Positions 23,739 to 36,151 are shown, counted from the stretch's first letter. The stretch: DNA of 64,000 nt from Dryococelus australis (GCA_029891345.1 CM057002.1:60130777-60194776); one strand, 5' to 3'. Numbers and translations are program-made. Notes: generated by a model from the letters alone, not told the origin.

Positions 23739-23889
23739 TCAACTATTTACAAGTGTCTGCAGCGAATTGGGAAAGTGAAAATTAATGAGAATTTGGGTAC
23801 CACCTGAGCAACATAAACGGCTGCGCCTAGACATCTGAAATAAGCTTCGTGTTTCGTCAACACAATTAGCCCCTAATAGATCGTATCGC
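23739..23889 (+). pseudogene. Mariner-like transposase fragment
   Basis: The plus strand reads STIYKCLQRIGKVKINEN and, after a frameshift, WVPPEQHKRLRLDI, a stop, then NKLRVSSTQLAPNRSYRDI. This resembles the mariner segment with a GKV(K)K...WVPHELxxxNKxxRxDIC pattern between the helix-turn-helix and the first catalytic aspartate. No inverted ends were identified. It is a short dead fragment. Confidence 0.55.
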
Positions 23890-25600
23890 GACATATCATG
23901 AATAGAGTATTATATATGATAATCGTAATCAAATGTGATAATAATTGGAAGTTGAAGAAAATTTCAAACAGTTTCTAATACCAAGGCTGAGCGACACAAT
24001 AAACTGTCGCTGTTAGTGCAGTGGAGATCATTAATATTAGTCTCTAATTATTATCTTTTGATAAAACAATCAACGCTCTCTAGTACTGTGAAGAATTGCA
24101 CGAAATGTACCTGTAGTTGATAAAAAAAAACAGCCATTTTTTATTATGGGATGTGTCTTTTGATCTTGACAGCCAATACCCAAGTCCATGTGGAAAAAAT
24201 TACGAAACAAAGACTGGCCAAGGCTATGTAATAACCTCACATCCACTATGTCTCCTGGACGTAGCAGTAGAGGGAATTAGTCGGTTCTGGCACAGGAGAC
24301 AGGAGGCGGCTCCGGCTCCGACCGCCGCCAACTTGGATTACATATTTTCCGGCTGCCATCATGTTAGCCAGTGCTCCGCCATATTGTATTACGTCGTTTA
24401 AGGCCGCCATATTGCAAGCCAGTGTGCCACCATATTGGTAGCCAGTATGTCGAATTCCACTTTATATCATTCCATGTTGCCTATATAATTCCAAGTGTTT
24501 TCTCTGAGTGCTCCCATTTTTTCATGCTCTTGCATTACAGTCATGCGACCTCCATCGTGTTTTTGCACTTCATGCTCTATCATTCCATTCATGCGAATTC
24601 AATCTTTGATTCAGCCATTTTGTTTTTGCATTTCATGCTCTATCATTCCATTCATGCGACTTGCATCTTTAATTCACAGACTTCCTACAGTATCATTCCA
24701 CCTCGGTATTCACCATCTAGAAATACATTTCTTCATGCTCTATCATTCCACCTCGGCATACACCATTTCGGATTTCTGGACTTTCTGCGCTATCATTCCT
24801 GTCAATCGACTGCCATGTTGGATTCAGCCATTTTATATTCCACCGACTTAGATTCTGTCGCGTAGGATTCCACCATTATGGCAGCCAGTATGCAGTAATT
24901 TTGTTTTTTACTTCATGTTCTATCATTCCAAGTTTCCTTCCTTGCATTCAAAGGGTTTCCTCCGAGTGTTCCATTTTACTCTCTTGCATTCTTTCTCTTT
25001 CTTTCCTCTTATTCCTTTATCTTTCTTTCCTCTCGCCTTTGTTCGATAAGTCGCTATACAGCCATCTTGCAAATTTACCACCAAAGAAAATTCCAGTGAC
25101 GACATACTGGATTTATATTAATTATGCTAGTTAAATTTGTAGTCATTTTTTCCTGCTCCACCTCTTTCGTCCGACTCTTTATCGATGGGGCATGCAGGTT
25201 TGGACAGATCGTCACGGTCCAGACTTGCTATCGCCACCAGCCTAATGATACTTGCATGTCGCTCCATACACCTCTTGGTACAGGCCCCAAAGTTTCAATC
25301 CTACTTGTTCAAAAAATATTAATTATTAACCAGAATGCTTATAAGAACTTTTTTTTAATCTTTGAAGGTCGTAAATGTGCTTTTGATGTGTATTGAAAGG
25401 TTTTTATATAAGCCAAAGTGCTTTTAAAGAGTATCGAAGGTTTTTAATATCAACTTTAAAGCTTTTAAAAACCCAAACACAATTAAATAAATCCTGAGAG
25501 TAATTATTTTAAAACCAAAATTCTTAAAACAATATATTCAATATTATATTGTAGCAAAATATTCACAAACAATATATTTTAAAACCAAAATCGTCACCCA

Positions 25601-25604
<4 letters not shown>

Positions 25605-25645
<41 letters not shown>
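25605..25645. repeat. (TA)n microsatellite in the left Polinton arm
   Basis: About 20 TA units lie between AGTGTG and TTCCGATCGACC. Confidence 0.95.
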
Positions 25646-25646
<1 letters not shown>

Positions 25647-25689
25647 CGATCGACCTTATGAGCATCAGCTCGCTATTTGCAGAATTATG

Positions 25690-25752
25690 TTTGGAAATGG
25701 CAGGATTTGGACCCAGCCTTGCGGCTAGATACTTTACCATTAAGCTACAGCC
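25690..25752 (-). other. tRNA-like segment in the left Polinton arm
   Basis: The minus strand reads GGGGCTGTAGCTTAATGGTA (A-box), then AGCCGCAAGGCT, then GGGTCCAAATCC (B-box). The variable region is shortened and no acceptor stem partner follows the B-box, so it is tRNA-derived, not a functional tRNA. Its inverted partner is at 32139-32200. Confidence 0.55.
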
Positions 25753-26067
25753 CCAAACACACAAACTCAATTATTGAAATGCTATATGAACCTTTGCTAC
25801 CAAGTCATCCAAACACTAGATAAATGTCAGCCTGTATGCCACTCGGTACAGGTACATACCATAGTTGTTGAAAAAATATATGTAAAAGTAACCAGGATGC
25901 CTGCCTATAAGGACGATTTTCCAAAATCTTTAAAGGCCGTAAATGTGTTCTTAATGTGTATTGAAAGTTTTTTATATCAATGAAAGTAATTTTAAAGGGT
26001 ATGAAAGGTTTTTAATATCCACTTTACAGTTTTTAAAAACATAAGCACAATTTAAAAAGCATGGGAG

Positions 26068-26070
<3 letters not shown>

Positions 26071-26140
<70 letters not shown>
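26071..26140. repeat. (TA)n microsatellite, second tandem unit of the left arm
   Basis: About 35 TA units are followed by the same TTCCGATCGACCTTATG as after 25645. Confidence 0.95.
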
Positions 26141-26142
<2 letters not shown>

Positions 26143-26749
26143 CGATCGACCTTATGTACATCATATGATCTACAACATAATCAAACAAAGTATGAGGAAC
26201 CAAAAAAAGTTTTTATATTATGTAAATTACAAACACATATCTATTATATCTATTGCTGTGGTTCATGTTCACCACATATAATATTATTTGCAAAACAACA
26301 CATGTCTTTGATGTTCATTTTGTATCATTAATGTAGTAAGTGTCTGTTGGAGCCCACACAGCTCCTGTAGAACACCATCCATCATAATAACTTATTCTTC
26401 CATCACATACTGTATGTAATATATTTCCGGGTTGTACTTGGCAGGACTTCTTGGTGTTGACAGGTGTGGTGAGTCTCACTTACCGCATACAGCACCATTG
26501 CTCGATGGTGGTGTCCCCAATGCCGAATCTACAGTGGGTAGGTATTTGGGTGTATGTAGTCTATCCTAAGGCAATGGTTCAAATGTTGAAGGTGATATCA
26601 CTGGTGACTCTGCTGCGAACCACATGGCTTAAGTACTGAGTCAGCTCTATCAAATACCTCGTATTGTTACAAACACACAAATGATGTGAAATAACAACCC
26701 ATGATATTTATACATGTAAACCTAAAGGTCAAACATAGAGATGACAAAG

Positions 26750-27206
26750 CTACTTGTCCCTCAAGTCATTCATATTCACCCAGCTGTCTTTGGATTTCGG
26801 TAGCCCCAACCATCTTGCTAGTATTTTTTCCTTTCTTGCGACGTAGGACTTTCTCAACCAAATCTATATAAGGAATTGTCGTGACCTTCATTTCCTCTGA
26901 GTAGAAGGCTCCACGTATAGGCGCACTATCAATATCTTCCAAATAATATACGCGATGATAGTGATGTCATATGTGAACAGCATGATAGAGCTTTGTAGAC
27001 CACTTCCCTGCATATCACTTGGTAAATACACATTTACGTCTGTTTATGCACACATCATCACCAAATTCAGCTTTTGGTTTGCGAGGATCCAAAACATTTT
27101 TAACTTTATACACTGTTTTTAGCAGTGAGTTGTGTCTTTCATGTCCTTGGGTCTCATACATATCCTTATTTGAAAAGAGGACTTATATTCAGTCACCAGT
27201 GTATAT
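26750..27206 (-). pseudogene. Polinton-type integrase C-terminal remnant (chromo-like end)
   Basis: The minus-strand frame reads GHERHNSLLKTVYKV, then VLDPRKPKAEFGDDV, then a stop after CVFTK, KWSTKLYH, another stop, then VYYLEDIDSAPIRGAFYSEE and DLVEKVLRR. A one-base shift then gives RWLGL...DSWV and a TAG at 26752-26750. The order (DPRKPK..GD, WST, YLLED..G.PI.G.FY.EE, YLVEKVLRR, VKWLG..SWV) is that of the C-terminal region of Polinton/Maverick integrases. It has two in-frame stops and one frameshift. The catalytic core upstream is not recognisable. Integrases of this family insert the element; here it is dead. Confidence 0.72.
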
Positions 27207-27239
27207 ATAATCACATATTTCACACGACAAACATAAAAA

Positions 27240-30200
27240 CAGAAACCTTAAATTTTCCCACCCCTTTCATGTAGTGTCTTTACACCAGCATGCACACTTT
27301 TCACTTGGGGAATATAATCTACTTATATGCAGCTCAAGACAATCTATGCTAGCAAGTGCCCAACCTGAACCTTTGACCATATATTCTTCTTCACGACAAA
27401 GTTTCACAAGGGCCACTGTCAAACTAAGCTTCCTAACTGGAACCTAGCTGCTAACATAGGTACCACACCAGCCTATGTAACTCATTAACACCACCTGCTC
27501 TACCAAATAATACCAGACTAAATATACTCATCATTCATATTAGAATTTAAGCATACCTTGGCCCACACTTACTAAATTATACCAAAATCGTAACATTAAC
27601 ATGCCTGTAATTGCCATCAGATACCAGTTAAATATATATGGGAAAATATATAAGCCAACATACCATCCATGTTAAACCAAGCATATTCTATAGTCCATTC
27701 TTACCATCTGTCAAACCACCATTAGACTGATACCAGACCAACCAACATACCATCACCTATAACCAAAGAAAAACTCAATCCTACCCCACCACTCAAGACA
27801 CCAATCATAAAATCTATCGTAACTCGAGCAACTCTACAGCTGAGACCAGCCAATAACCTAATACCCATTATACATGCTCTACTAATATACACCACCTATA
27901 CCTAACAGCCACACCACCCACTGTAAATATAGCAGACTTCAACCATTCATCCATACAAGCCATACAAAGCAAACATACAGTCCATACCAGTGACACAATC
28001 AACCTCTTCTTATACCTTCCACCATGCTTACTGACACTTGTCAAAATGCTCTGACCACCCATACCAAACACGTTTATAACTCAAGCACACCTTACCTTTA
28101 TAGGACTCATCGACACACACTTACTATCCACACCATTTAATATATATAAGCAATCATAAGACATATATACTAGAAAATATACTATGCAGCATACCATATA
28201 TAATAACCCAAGCATACAAAGCAAATTTATAGACCAGACTAACCTGTAACAAAAGCAATCTAAATATCTTTAAAACCGTTATTACTTACCAATACCAGAC
28301 CAAACAAACACACCATCACAAATATCCAAAACACAAATATCCCTGCCATCTGCCCTACCAATTAACACCAGACTAAATAATTTTTAAAAATTACCTACTG
28401 GTCATACTTTGTACTCTACTGGTCAACACCAGCCAAAATATATACTAGTCACTATACCACCATACAAACCATTATAACCTAAGTCATACCAGACCACCCA
28501 ACATTCCATCTCCTATAACCGAAAAAAAAATCAATTCGCCCTTCCACCAAATACACCAAGCTCAATATCCATCATAACCCAACCAACTATACAGCTGACA
28601 CTAGCCCACAATCTAACACCCATTTTACAAAATCTACCAACCAACACAACTTAAAACCTTCTGACTATACCACCTTCTATAACTCTAGCATATCTCAATC
28701 ATTCGTCCACACAGGCCATATAAAGCAATCTTAAGGCCCATTCCAGTGACACAATCAACTTCTCATACCATCCACCATGCTGACTGACACCTATCAAAAT
28801 ACACAGATCAACCATATTGAACAATATTTTACTCAAGTATACATTAGCTTAAAGGACTTACCAGCACACACATACTATCCACAACATTCATGTACCAGCA
28901 ATCACAAGACAGTTATATTGTAAAACATATCACCCAACACACCATTCTTGATATCTTACGCGTACCAAGCAAATTTATAGTCCAGACCAAACAGTCATTA
29001 CTGACTGATGCCAGACAAAACTAACTTACCATCACCTATAACCAAAGAAAATCTCAATTCAACCATACCACCCATACCATCTGCTCTACCAACCATCATC
29101 AGATGAAATATACATAACAGTCAAACCAGAATTCAAGCATACCTTACCCCACACTCACTAAACTGTCCAAAATTATATTTCCAAAATGTTTGTCATAGTA
29201 TAAGACACCAGCCAAAATATCATTCCAGACATTGATATAAATCGCTCAATCAACCATCCATACCAACAAAGAATGCTGACCATCACACCTCGGGCATACA
29301 AAAACCGAATATCAGTAACCCTGCTGTCCAGGAGTATTGGGTACTATATCAACCATAACCCAGAATACTTCAGTCATACCACACATATCACATTGTATAT
29401 GCAACATATGAACGACCTATTTCATACCACCACACACCATCCACTAACCACTACCAACTATATCATACCAGTTAACATACCTCCAGCATATCGAACAACA
29501 TTATCGATAACCTATTGGTACTGAATACCAAAACAGATATAATACCTTTCAACATGTCATTAGCTTGCCTCACCCATGCATCGTCGAATGGCTTACAACC
29601 GAGCATACCTACAGACTATGCCATCTCATTATATCACCGAATCACCACAACAGGCAACCATGCCAACCAAAACATACAGCCCCAAACCATATCATTCACT
29701 CTAACTACAAGCGTACCTCATACATGCTGTTAATGATACAGGCCATATCAACCACCATACCTCAGCCTTACTAATCAATCATAACAGTCAACTAGATTGA
29801 CTACCATTTCGACCCATCTAACTTCACCAGTTACACATATCAACAAGCCATACCAGCACCTGAGCCAATCAAAATATTCCAATCATAAGCTCCAACCATG
29901 CTATAATAAGATCAGTACTAATAATTTAAGTGTCAATGACATCTATACACTCATAATTCTACAATATCATCCAACTATACTAACCTACCATATCAGCTAA
30001 GCATTCTGCCCTCTCAAGCTAACTTATCAAACCATTCCGCCCTTACAAACTAATCGCACGATCAAGCTATTCTCCCCACACACCATCTAAGCTACACTTT
30101 TAGCATACTTCCAAAACAACCAAACATGTGATAAAGGCATACCAATCAACATAATGGCTATACCAAACACACAAGAAACTAACTGTACAATCAAGTCATA

Positions 30201-30760
30201 CCGATAGGTTATACTATCAAGATGTACCAGCCATAAAAAAACCAAACCATACAGGCAGCCTACATCAGTAGACAATACAATCATGTTCCTCCATCCATTT
30301 CAGTTATTCAAAGATACCATACCAACCAAAAAAATCACACTAGTTAGTTATACTACCAAAACGTATTACCAAAACAATCTACCTATAACATCCATGCAGA
30401 GAGGCCATACAGCACAAACATTCTAAAACACCTCTACCAATGATAACCCTACTTAAAATTCATATTATCAGACTGACCAACATAATTCAAGCCATACATT
30501 TCGACTTTCTTTACTAACCATCACACCTGTCATCACACCTCCTGCCCTCCTGTTTAACAGCCATACAGGCATGTCACACTCAAAGACAAAGCAGGTCCAT
30601 AAAAAAAGCTCGCTCCTATCATCAACCCAAATTACAAAAATGTCCCAATCACACATTTCAGACATCGCTACTACCGTTTTGATAGACCATACAGTCAAGA
30701 CACACCACCAAACAAGTCAACCCATGAATATACCCAGGTAAACATATAGTATAGTTTAAA
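27240..30760. repeat. G-depleted region with ~760-bp tandem repeats
   Basis: The plus strand is almost free of G for about 3.5 kb. In sampled 60-base lines I count 2-6 G against about 17-23 C. Sequence is built from ACC, CCA, CATA and ACAA words. Two long diverged units lie in tandem about 757-760 bp apart: blocks CCATCACCTATAACC (27752 region), CTACAGCTGA, ACACCCATT and CCAGTGACACAATCAAC recur at 28500, 28590, 28616 and 28744. A third partial copy starts near 29013. No protein is recognised; open frames here are short and composed of T, H, P, I and Y by composition. Composition changes sharply near 30760. Confidence 0.7.
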
Positions 30761-31959
30761 AACACCAGAGAGATCGCACACACATCTCTAGCAAATCTCT
30801 TGTATAGATAAGTGCATGAGTGACTCGGTCGGTGTGTCACCCTGGAGCCTGCCTCGATTCTCGACTTGTGTATGTACCATCCCTTTGACTCGTGGAGACC
30901 TGCACGATGCCTAGGCCATTGGTCAACCACACATCTACTTTTCAGATTCACATGTTGATAGTTATTTGATCTCACAGGGTTGATGCATTCCACCACTAGT
31001 ACAGTGAGTGTTGGCTGTAATCTGATTTTGATGGTTTCATTATGATAGGTTCTCAGGGAAAGCATTTGCTATTCTACCGTACTAGCCAGGACTGTCTGTT
31101 CTTGATTAGCCTGTGTAATATGCATTGGTTGGAAAGTGTTTATAAATAGTTTCCTTTATATTTTGTTTGCAAGGGTATGTAGCGGTGACGACCTTGTCGC
31201 ACAGACTACTTCTCGACTCTGTAATAATATTTTTATTTTACTCTAATGAGACGTACATTGCTCGATACTTGCACATTTTGAGTTGTTTGGTAGTGGAATT
31301 GGTATGTCTCTGTACTGTAGCCAAACTCGGTCGGAGGCTGTACGTGGGAAAATCGTTTGATATTTCTGCTGTACTAACCAAGACTACCACATCAGTTTTC
31401 CGATATCAGATCTTGTATAAGAATGACTGATGTGATGTACAGTGCTTGTTGCTTGTACAACTCGCGTTTCTTGGTGGGCATTTACAGCAGTGTAGTCGTC
31501 TTCTACATGGCCACTGGTTTAAATGTAAACCTTTACAAGACTGTGTAATGTGAGTCTTCAAATTATCACCGCTGGTAAATAATTTACTGTACGTGACATA
31601 ATAGAGAATTTTTTTGTGAGTTTGGTCCTGGTGATTTAAGTTCATTTTCTCTCATTAACGGACATTCCAGCTTTTTGTACCGAAGTTCACAACGCAATAG
31701 AAACACTGATACGAAATATCGTGCATCTGCATAGTGTTTGTCGACTTTTGGTCATGTGCGTCGACACGAGTGCTCCTAGTAAACATCATCGCTAACATAA
31801 TCGTTGTTGGCATCCCCCACTGACAAGGGTAACGAAGATGGTCCGAGACATTTGCGACCCTAGCAGATTATAGTTGTGCACTTTAGCGGACGACTGGAGA
31901 AATGAAGATGGCGATATCATCTGTGTGTGTATGTATGGCAATTGATGCCACCAGGTCTG

Positions 31960-32960
31960 AAAGGATCAAAGATTTTGGAAAATCACCCTTATAGCATCCT
32001 GGTTACTTTTACATATTTTTTGAACAAATATAGTATGGACCTGTACCGAGTGGAGTATGGGCGGACATGTATCTAGTGTTTGAATGACTTGGTAACAAAG
32101 GTTCATATAGCATATCAATTATTGTGTTTGTGTATTTGGGGCCATAGCTTAATGGTAAAGTATATAATATCTAATCGCAAGGCTGGGTCCGAATCCTGCT
32201 AGTTCCAAACATAACTTTGCAAATAGCGAGCTGATACTCATAAGGTCGATCGGAATATATATAAATATATATATCTAGGTTTTTTTAACTATAAAGTAGT
32301 ATTAAATTCATTTGATACTTTAAAAGCACTTTGACTGATATTAAAAACTTTCAATACAAAGTTAACTAGCGGATTTAATGTAAATCCGGCGGACATGGCG
32401 GATTACATGATGGCAGAATCCAAAATGATTTAATCCAACATGGTGGTCGTGTGACTGGAATGATAGAGCAAGAAGTCCAGGAATCCAAGATAGTGAATGC
32501 CAAGGTGGAATGATAGTGCAAGAAGAAATGTAATCCAAGATCGTGGATGCCGAGGTGGAATGATAGAGCAGGAAATCTGTTAATCATAGATGGAAGTCGC
32601 ATGAATGGAATAATAGAGCATGAAGTGCAAAAACAAAATGGCTGAATCAAAGATGGAATACACATGAATTGAATGATAGAGCCTGAAGTGCAGAACAAGG
32701 TGGTGGTCGCATGACTGGAATGCAAGAGAATGAGAAAATGGGAGCACTCGGAGAAAACACTCGGAATTATAGAGGCAACATGGAATGATAGAGCATGGAA
32801 ATTGACATACTGGCTACCAGGATGTCTAAGTACTGGCTAACAATATGGCGGAGCATGGCTAGCAAGATGGCAGCCGGAAATGACGTAATTCAAAATGGCA
32901 GCGGTCGGAGCCCAAGCCGCCTCCTGACTCCTGTGCCAGAACCGACTATTTCCCTCTATT
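31960..32960 (-). repeat. Right terminal inverted repeat of the Polinton-like element
   Basis: Reverse-complemented, it follows the left arm from the terminus: GTCGGTTCTGGCACAGGAG, CTCCGACCGC, TTTCCGGCTGCCATC, then the CATTCCA-type units, then the tRNA-like segment and TAAAAGTAACCAGGATGC. Unlike the left arm it lacks the tandem duplication and has only a short AT tract (32258-32273). Confidence 0.75.
32139..32200 (+). other. tRNA-like segment in the right Polinton arm
   Basis: It reads GGGGCCATAGCTTAATGGTA, then CGCAAGGCTGGGTCCGAATC, the mirror of 25690-25752. It carries an extra ATATAATATCTAAT-like insertion relative to the left copy. Both copies keep recognisable polymerase III boxes. Confidence 0.55.
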
Positions 32961-33399
32961 CCTAGCACTTTCAGACTACCTCATGGCTAAGCATGTACGG
33001 CACTTCCTAGTAAAGAGTGTTGAAAAACTCGTGATAGCGTGGTGAGTGCATTTCAGGACTTACTTGTGTCACGAGATAACTTTTTTTTTTTTAGGAAAAG
33101 GATTTTGAATCATTGTCTGAGATATTTTTTGTGTTTGTTGGAAACGGAGACTATTTTGAACGGTGCCGATATATTTACTCTTCCCGAAGTGAGCATGTGC
33201 ATGAGGTACGAAAACAGCTGTTGGTTCCCGAACAACTTCATTAGATACATATAAAGAAATGAGCGATCACAATTCAATATCACTGAAAAAATATATATGT
33301 ATTGGCCAAGTATATGACGTGAGAAGTTTGGATATCCTAAGTCTAAATAATAAATTTGAATTTGGTATTCACGTAATGAAAGAAAAAAAAAAAAACATT

Positions 33400-33680
33400 A
33401 ATTCCTTTTCTCAAAGATTTTTTTTTTTTCCAGATTGTTATTGCATGGAGAGTTCTAGTAATCCATTTTCCGACCCAGGATTCAGGATTTATTGCTTGTT
33501 TTTAAAAGTGTAAGGTTGGTGAGCGATGTATTTGGAATCCTAGTACAAAAATGGTCCACGTAGATATACTATGAGAGCTTAACATTTTCCCTTTCTATAT
33601 TCGGGACATGGGGCCACCTGAAATAGAATGCGTGTGTGCTCTATCATACAAAACTTTTCACTTGCTTTCAGCATGATTCA
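33400..33680 (+). repeat. Diverged interspersed repeat, right copy
   Basis: It is the direct-orientation partner of 22590-22910, sharing AGATTGTTATTGCATGGAG and CTATGAGAGCTTAACATTTT. It is not an extension of the inverted repeats between the two copies because the orientation is direct. Confidence 0.6.
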
Positions 33681-35993
33681 TTCTGATTTAAAACTGACAA
33701 CGCCAAAGATATTGCAGTTTTAAAATAATAGGAAAAGTTGATCTTATAATGCATGAGATGATGCACGTAGAGCACGACCAGCGAACGGGCAGTTATGTCT
33801 GGGGCTCTGTGAATTTACATCTATCACAGTAACAACGCGATCAGGTGTCAGAAAGTGTCAGATAAGCCAGGCAACGCTGCACAGCCCACGAATAATTCAG
33901 TCAGCTGAATAACTACGAGAGTAATACGATCATCGCGCTGGTATCTGTTACAAAGCCAGCATTCATTACAATCCGTTATCTGCGTATGAATTAGCCGTTA
34001 CCCACATGATACTATTGCAGTATTGTTACTTATTAATTCATAACTCTCACAAGGATAAAATGTGCTTGTGCGATGAGATTGGGATTCACATATCAATGTA
34101 AACCTTTAATTACGCCCATTAGTAGCAGACATATGTATTAGCCCTACCAGGGATTCAAAACCATGATATAATTCATCATAATCTGGCGTAGTAAATGAGT
34201 GCGCTACAGAGATACACGTGTAAGCGTATTTTACCTGATATTGTATTCAAGTGTTTTCACTTAGTGCCAGAATGATACTACTAAACATGCATGCCGTTGT
34301 GTCAAATTACAAAGAATATTGTCAGGGTTTAATATATAGCACAGAGTTATGTTTGTTTACAGGTATGCTAATTAGCTGCATATATGTTTTTTGGACTCTA
34401 ACACATGTTTATTTACATATTGTTTGATGGATTCGTATTACAGTATGAACACGTAATTTTTACATTGTAAACTACACATCCATTTTTTATTTTCTTACTC
34501 CATGATATTTTGCGTAGTATTCTGAGATATTACATATTATTTTCCTAAATATGTACATTTTGATTTCTATGCTATATTTATTTCTCAGAAATTATTTTTC
34601 AATTTTCAAAATGGAATTATTTCTTTCTTGTATTATTTTTAATTATGGTTAGTATTTTCATTCAGATTTTTATTTCTTTCGCCGGAAGTACCTCCCCCCT
34701 ATCATCTCAGATAATTAAATAGTTGCCGGAAGTCAGTGCTTCTGGAGAGGGACTTTTTAAGGGTCCAGCAACGAGAGTTTCCACTGGAATGTCAATTTTA
34801 GAAATCCCCAGCATCGACGTATTATTAGATTAGCATTTAGACTCCAGAAGTTATGGTAAGGTTTTCTGAGCCAGTCACGTAAATAATAGAGTTGAAACTC
34901 AGTTCTTTAGTTAGAATGCATTAGTAGTTCCAGCTGGAGAAGAGACGCCGTCCAGCGAGACGCCGACACCATGATTAAGAGTACGGTTTAGGCGTACATC
35001 CAGGTGACGCCAACTTCATTTTAGAGTTTGAGTCACGTTTGATACATATTCAGTCAGATGTCTGCATACACCAAAGCGTCCAGTTAATGGAATATATGTT
35101 TAAAGAATATCTTAATGAGTTATTGCCAGGAATATTAGGGTAAAAACCAGAAGTTTATCTTTACCGCTGAGTGAATCGCCGGAGAAAACTTTTAAAGAAC
35201 CCGAAATAATTTTATTTGAAATATTTTGACTCTTATTAAGAATAACTTCAATTCTCTGAGATTTAGTGAGATGGAAGTACATATTTCATTTGTTTTTGAG
35301 AAGAGAGAACTCATTTGCACTAAGTTTATAATGAAGCTCGGTTACCTCTGCACAGGCTTTACAGACAATCGTTCAGAAATATTTCTTGGTTTAAATATTT
35401 TAATTAATTTTTATTTCAAAATTCAATTTATCTCAGCAACACTAATTAAATTTGTTTAATTGATTTCTTAATGCCCTTTAAGTTACCTACTGTAAGGATG
35501 GTGTTTTTTTTTTATTCCAACGAACCTACTTGCAGTAAAGTCAATTGATTTTTCCTACCTAACCTAACCTTAAAGTTTAATTTGTTTCTACACGATCAAG
35601 TATTTATGTTTGCAACCAAGATATTTCAAGCACTCATGAATATTTTCTTTTCAATTTTCAGTATGAATAAAATATTTTATTTCACCTATATCTTCCACTT
35701 ATTAGTAGTTTGCAAGTGGCATGTGCATGAGGGTAATTTGTGAATATATTTCAGAGTTCCTGAGTCAACAAGAGTACCTAGATAAGGTAAAATTGAGGTA
35801 TCAAAGTGCAATTACATGTATGCCTCACTCGCCCAAAGCACGCATTAAATACCTTCTTTACTCAAATCTCTCATATCGATTCCTACACACATATGTGATT
35901 TGCATGGGTATAAATATAACCCTTGCAATATACATGATAAATATGCTATTGTTATTATCATCTTAGTTTTTTTCATCAAAGTCTAAATGAAAA

Positions 35994-35995
<2 letters not shown>

Positions 35996-36076
<81 letters not shown>

Positions 36077-36080
36077 TACA
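35996..36080. repeat. (TA)n followed by (CA)n microsatellite
   Basis: About 32 TA units run directly into about 8 CA units. Confidence 0.95.
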
Positions 36081-36148
36081 CAAAATTGTAAATACTTTTT
36101 TTGCCCTTAGAAGAAAAATCATAAACACTAATTTAAGTGCAAGTTCGG

Positions 36149-36151
<3 letters not shown>

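Larger units (their letters stand above)
24266..26150 (+). repeat. Left terminal inverted repeat of the Polinton-like element
   Basis: Bases 24266-25480 and about 25650-25990 are inverted copies of the right arm. Inside is a degenerate run of units of about 65-70 bp containing CATGCTCTATCATTCCA (24530-24800). A segment of about 550 bp is duplicated in tandem: 25250-25645 matches 25825-26150, sharing GG(C/T)CGTAAATGTG, TGTATTGAAAG and ATTCCGATCGACCTTATG. Each copy ends with an AT microsatellite. Confidence 0.75.
24266..32960. mobile_element. Polinton/Maverick-like DNA transposon, decayed
   Basis: The element is about 8.7 kb. The left end AGTAGAGGGAATTAGTCGG and the right end CCGACTATTTCCCTCTATT are inverted. 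They are flanked by CGTAGC (24260-24265) and CCTAGC (32961-32966), a 6-bp target duplication with one mismatch. Polintons are known to make 6-bp duplications and to start with AGT. The inverted arms are about 1 kb (right) and 1.9 kb (left, enlarged by an internal duplication). Just inside the left arm is the C-terminal part of a Polinton-type integrase. No polymerase, packaging ATPase or capsid frame was recognised. The interior is mostly a G-poor repeat region, so the element is defective. Autonomous relatives are usually 15-20 kb. Confidence 0.68.

Noticed and set aside
23739-24265. Extension of the Polinton-like element further left
   Set aside because: Inverted similarity to the right side stops exactly at 24266/32960, where the 6-bp duplication lies.
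24371-24865. Open frame of 164 codons, plus strand
   Set aside because: It lies inside the Polinton arm and consists of repeated HSIHA/YHSI words produced by the CATTCCATTCATGC tandem units. Composition, not coding.
27240-30760. Many 60-80 codon open frames rich in T, H, P, I, Y
   Set aside because: Explained by the lack of G, which removes TAG and TGA stops on the plus strand.
34120-34215. tRNA-like sequence on the minus strand (GGTTTTGAATCCC)
   Set aside because: Only a B-box-like word; the A-box region is too degenerate to support.
34680-35220. Possible second LTR element (CGCCGGAAGTACC..., GGGTCCAGCAACGAGAG)
   Set aside because: No paired terminal repeats, primer site or coding frame could be seen.
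35556-35582. Telomere-like CCTAACCTAACC
   Set aside because: Only two to three units; frequent by chance in AT-rich DNA and no flanking telomeric retroelement.
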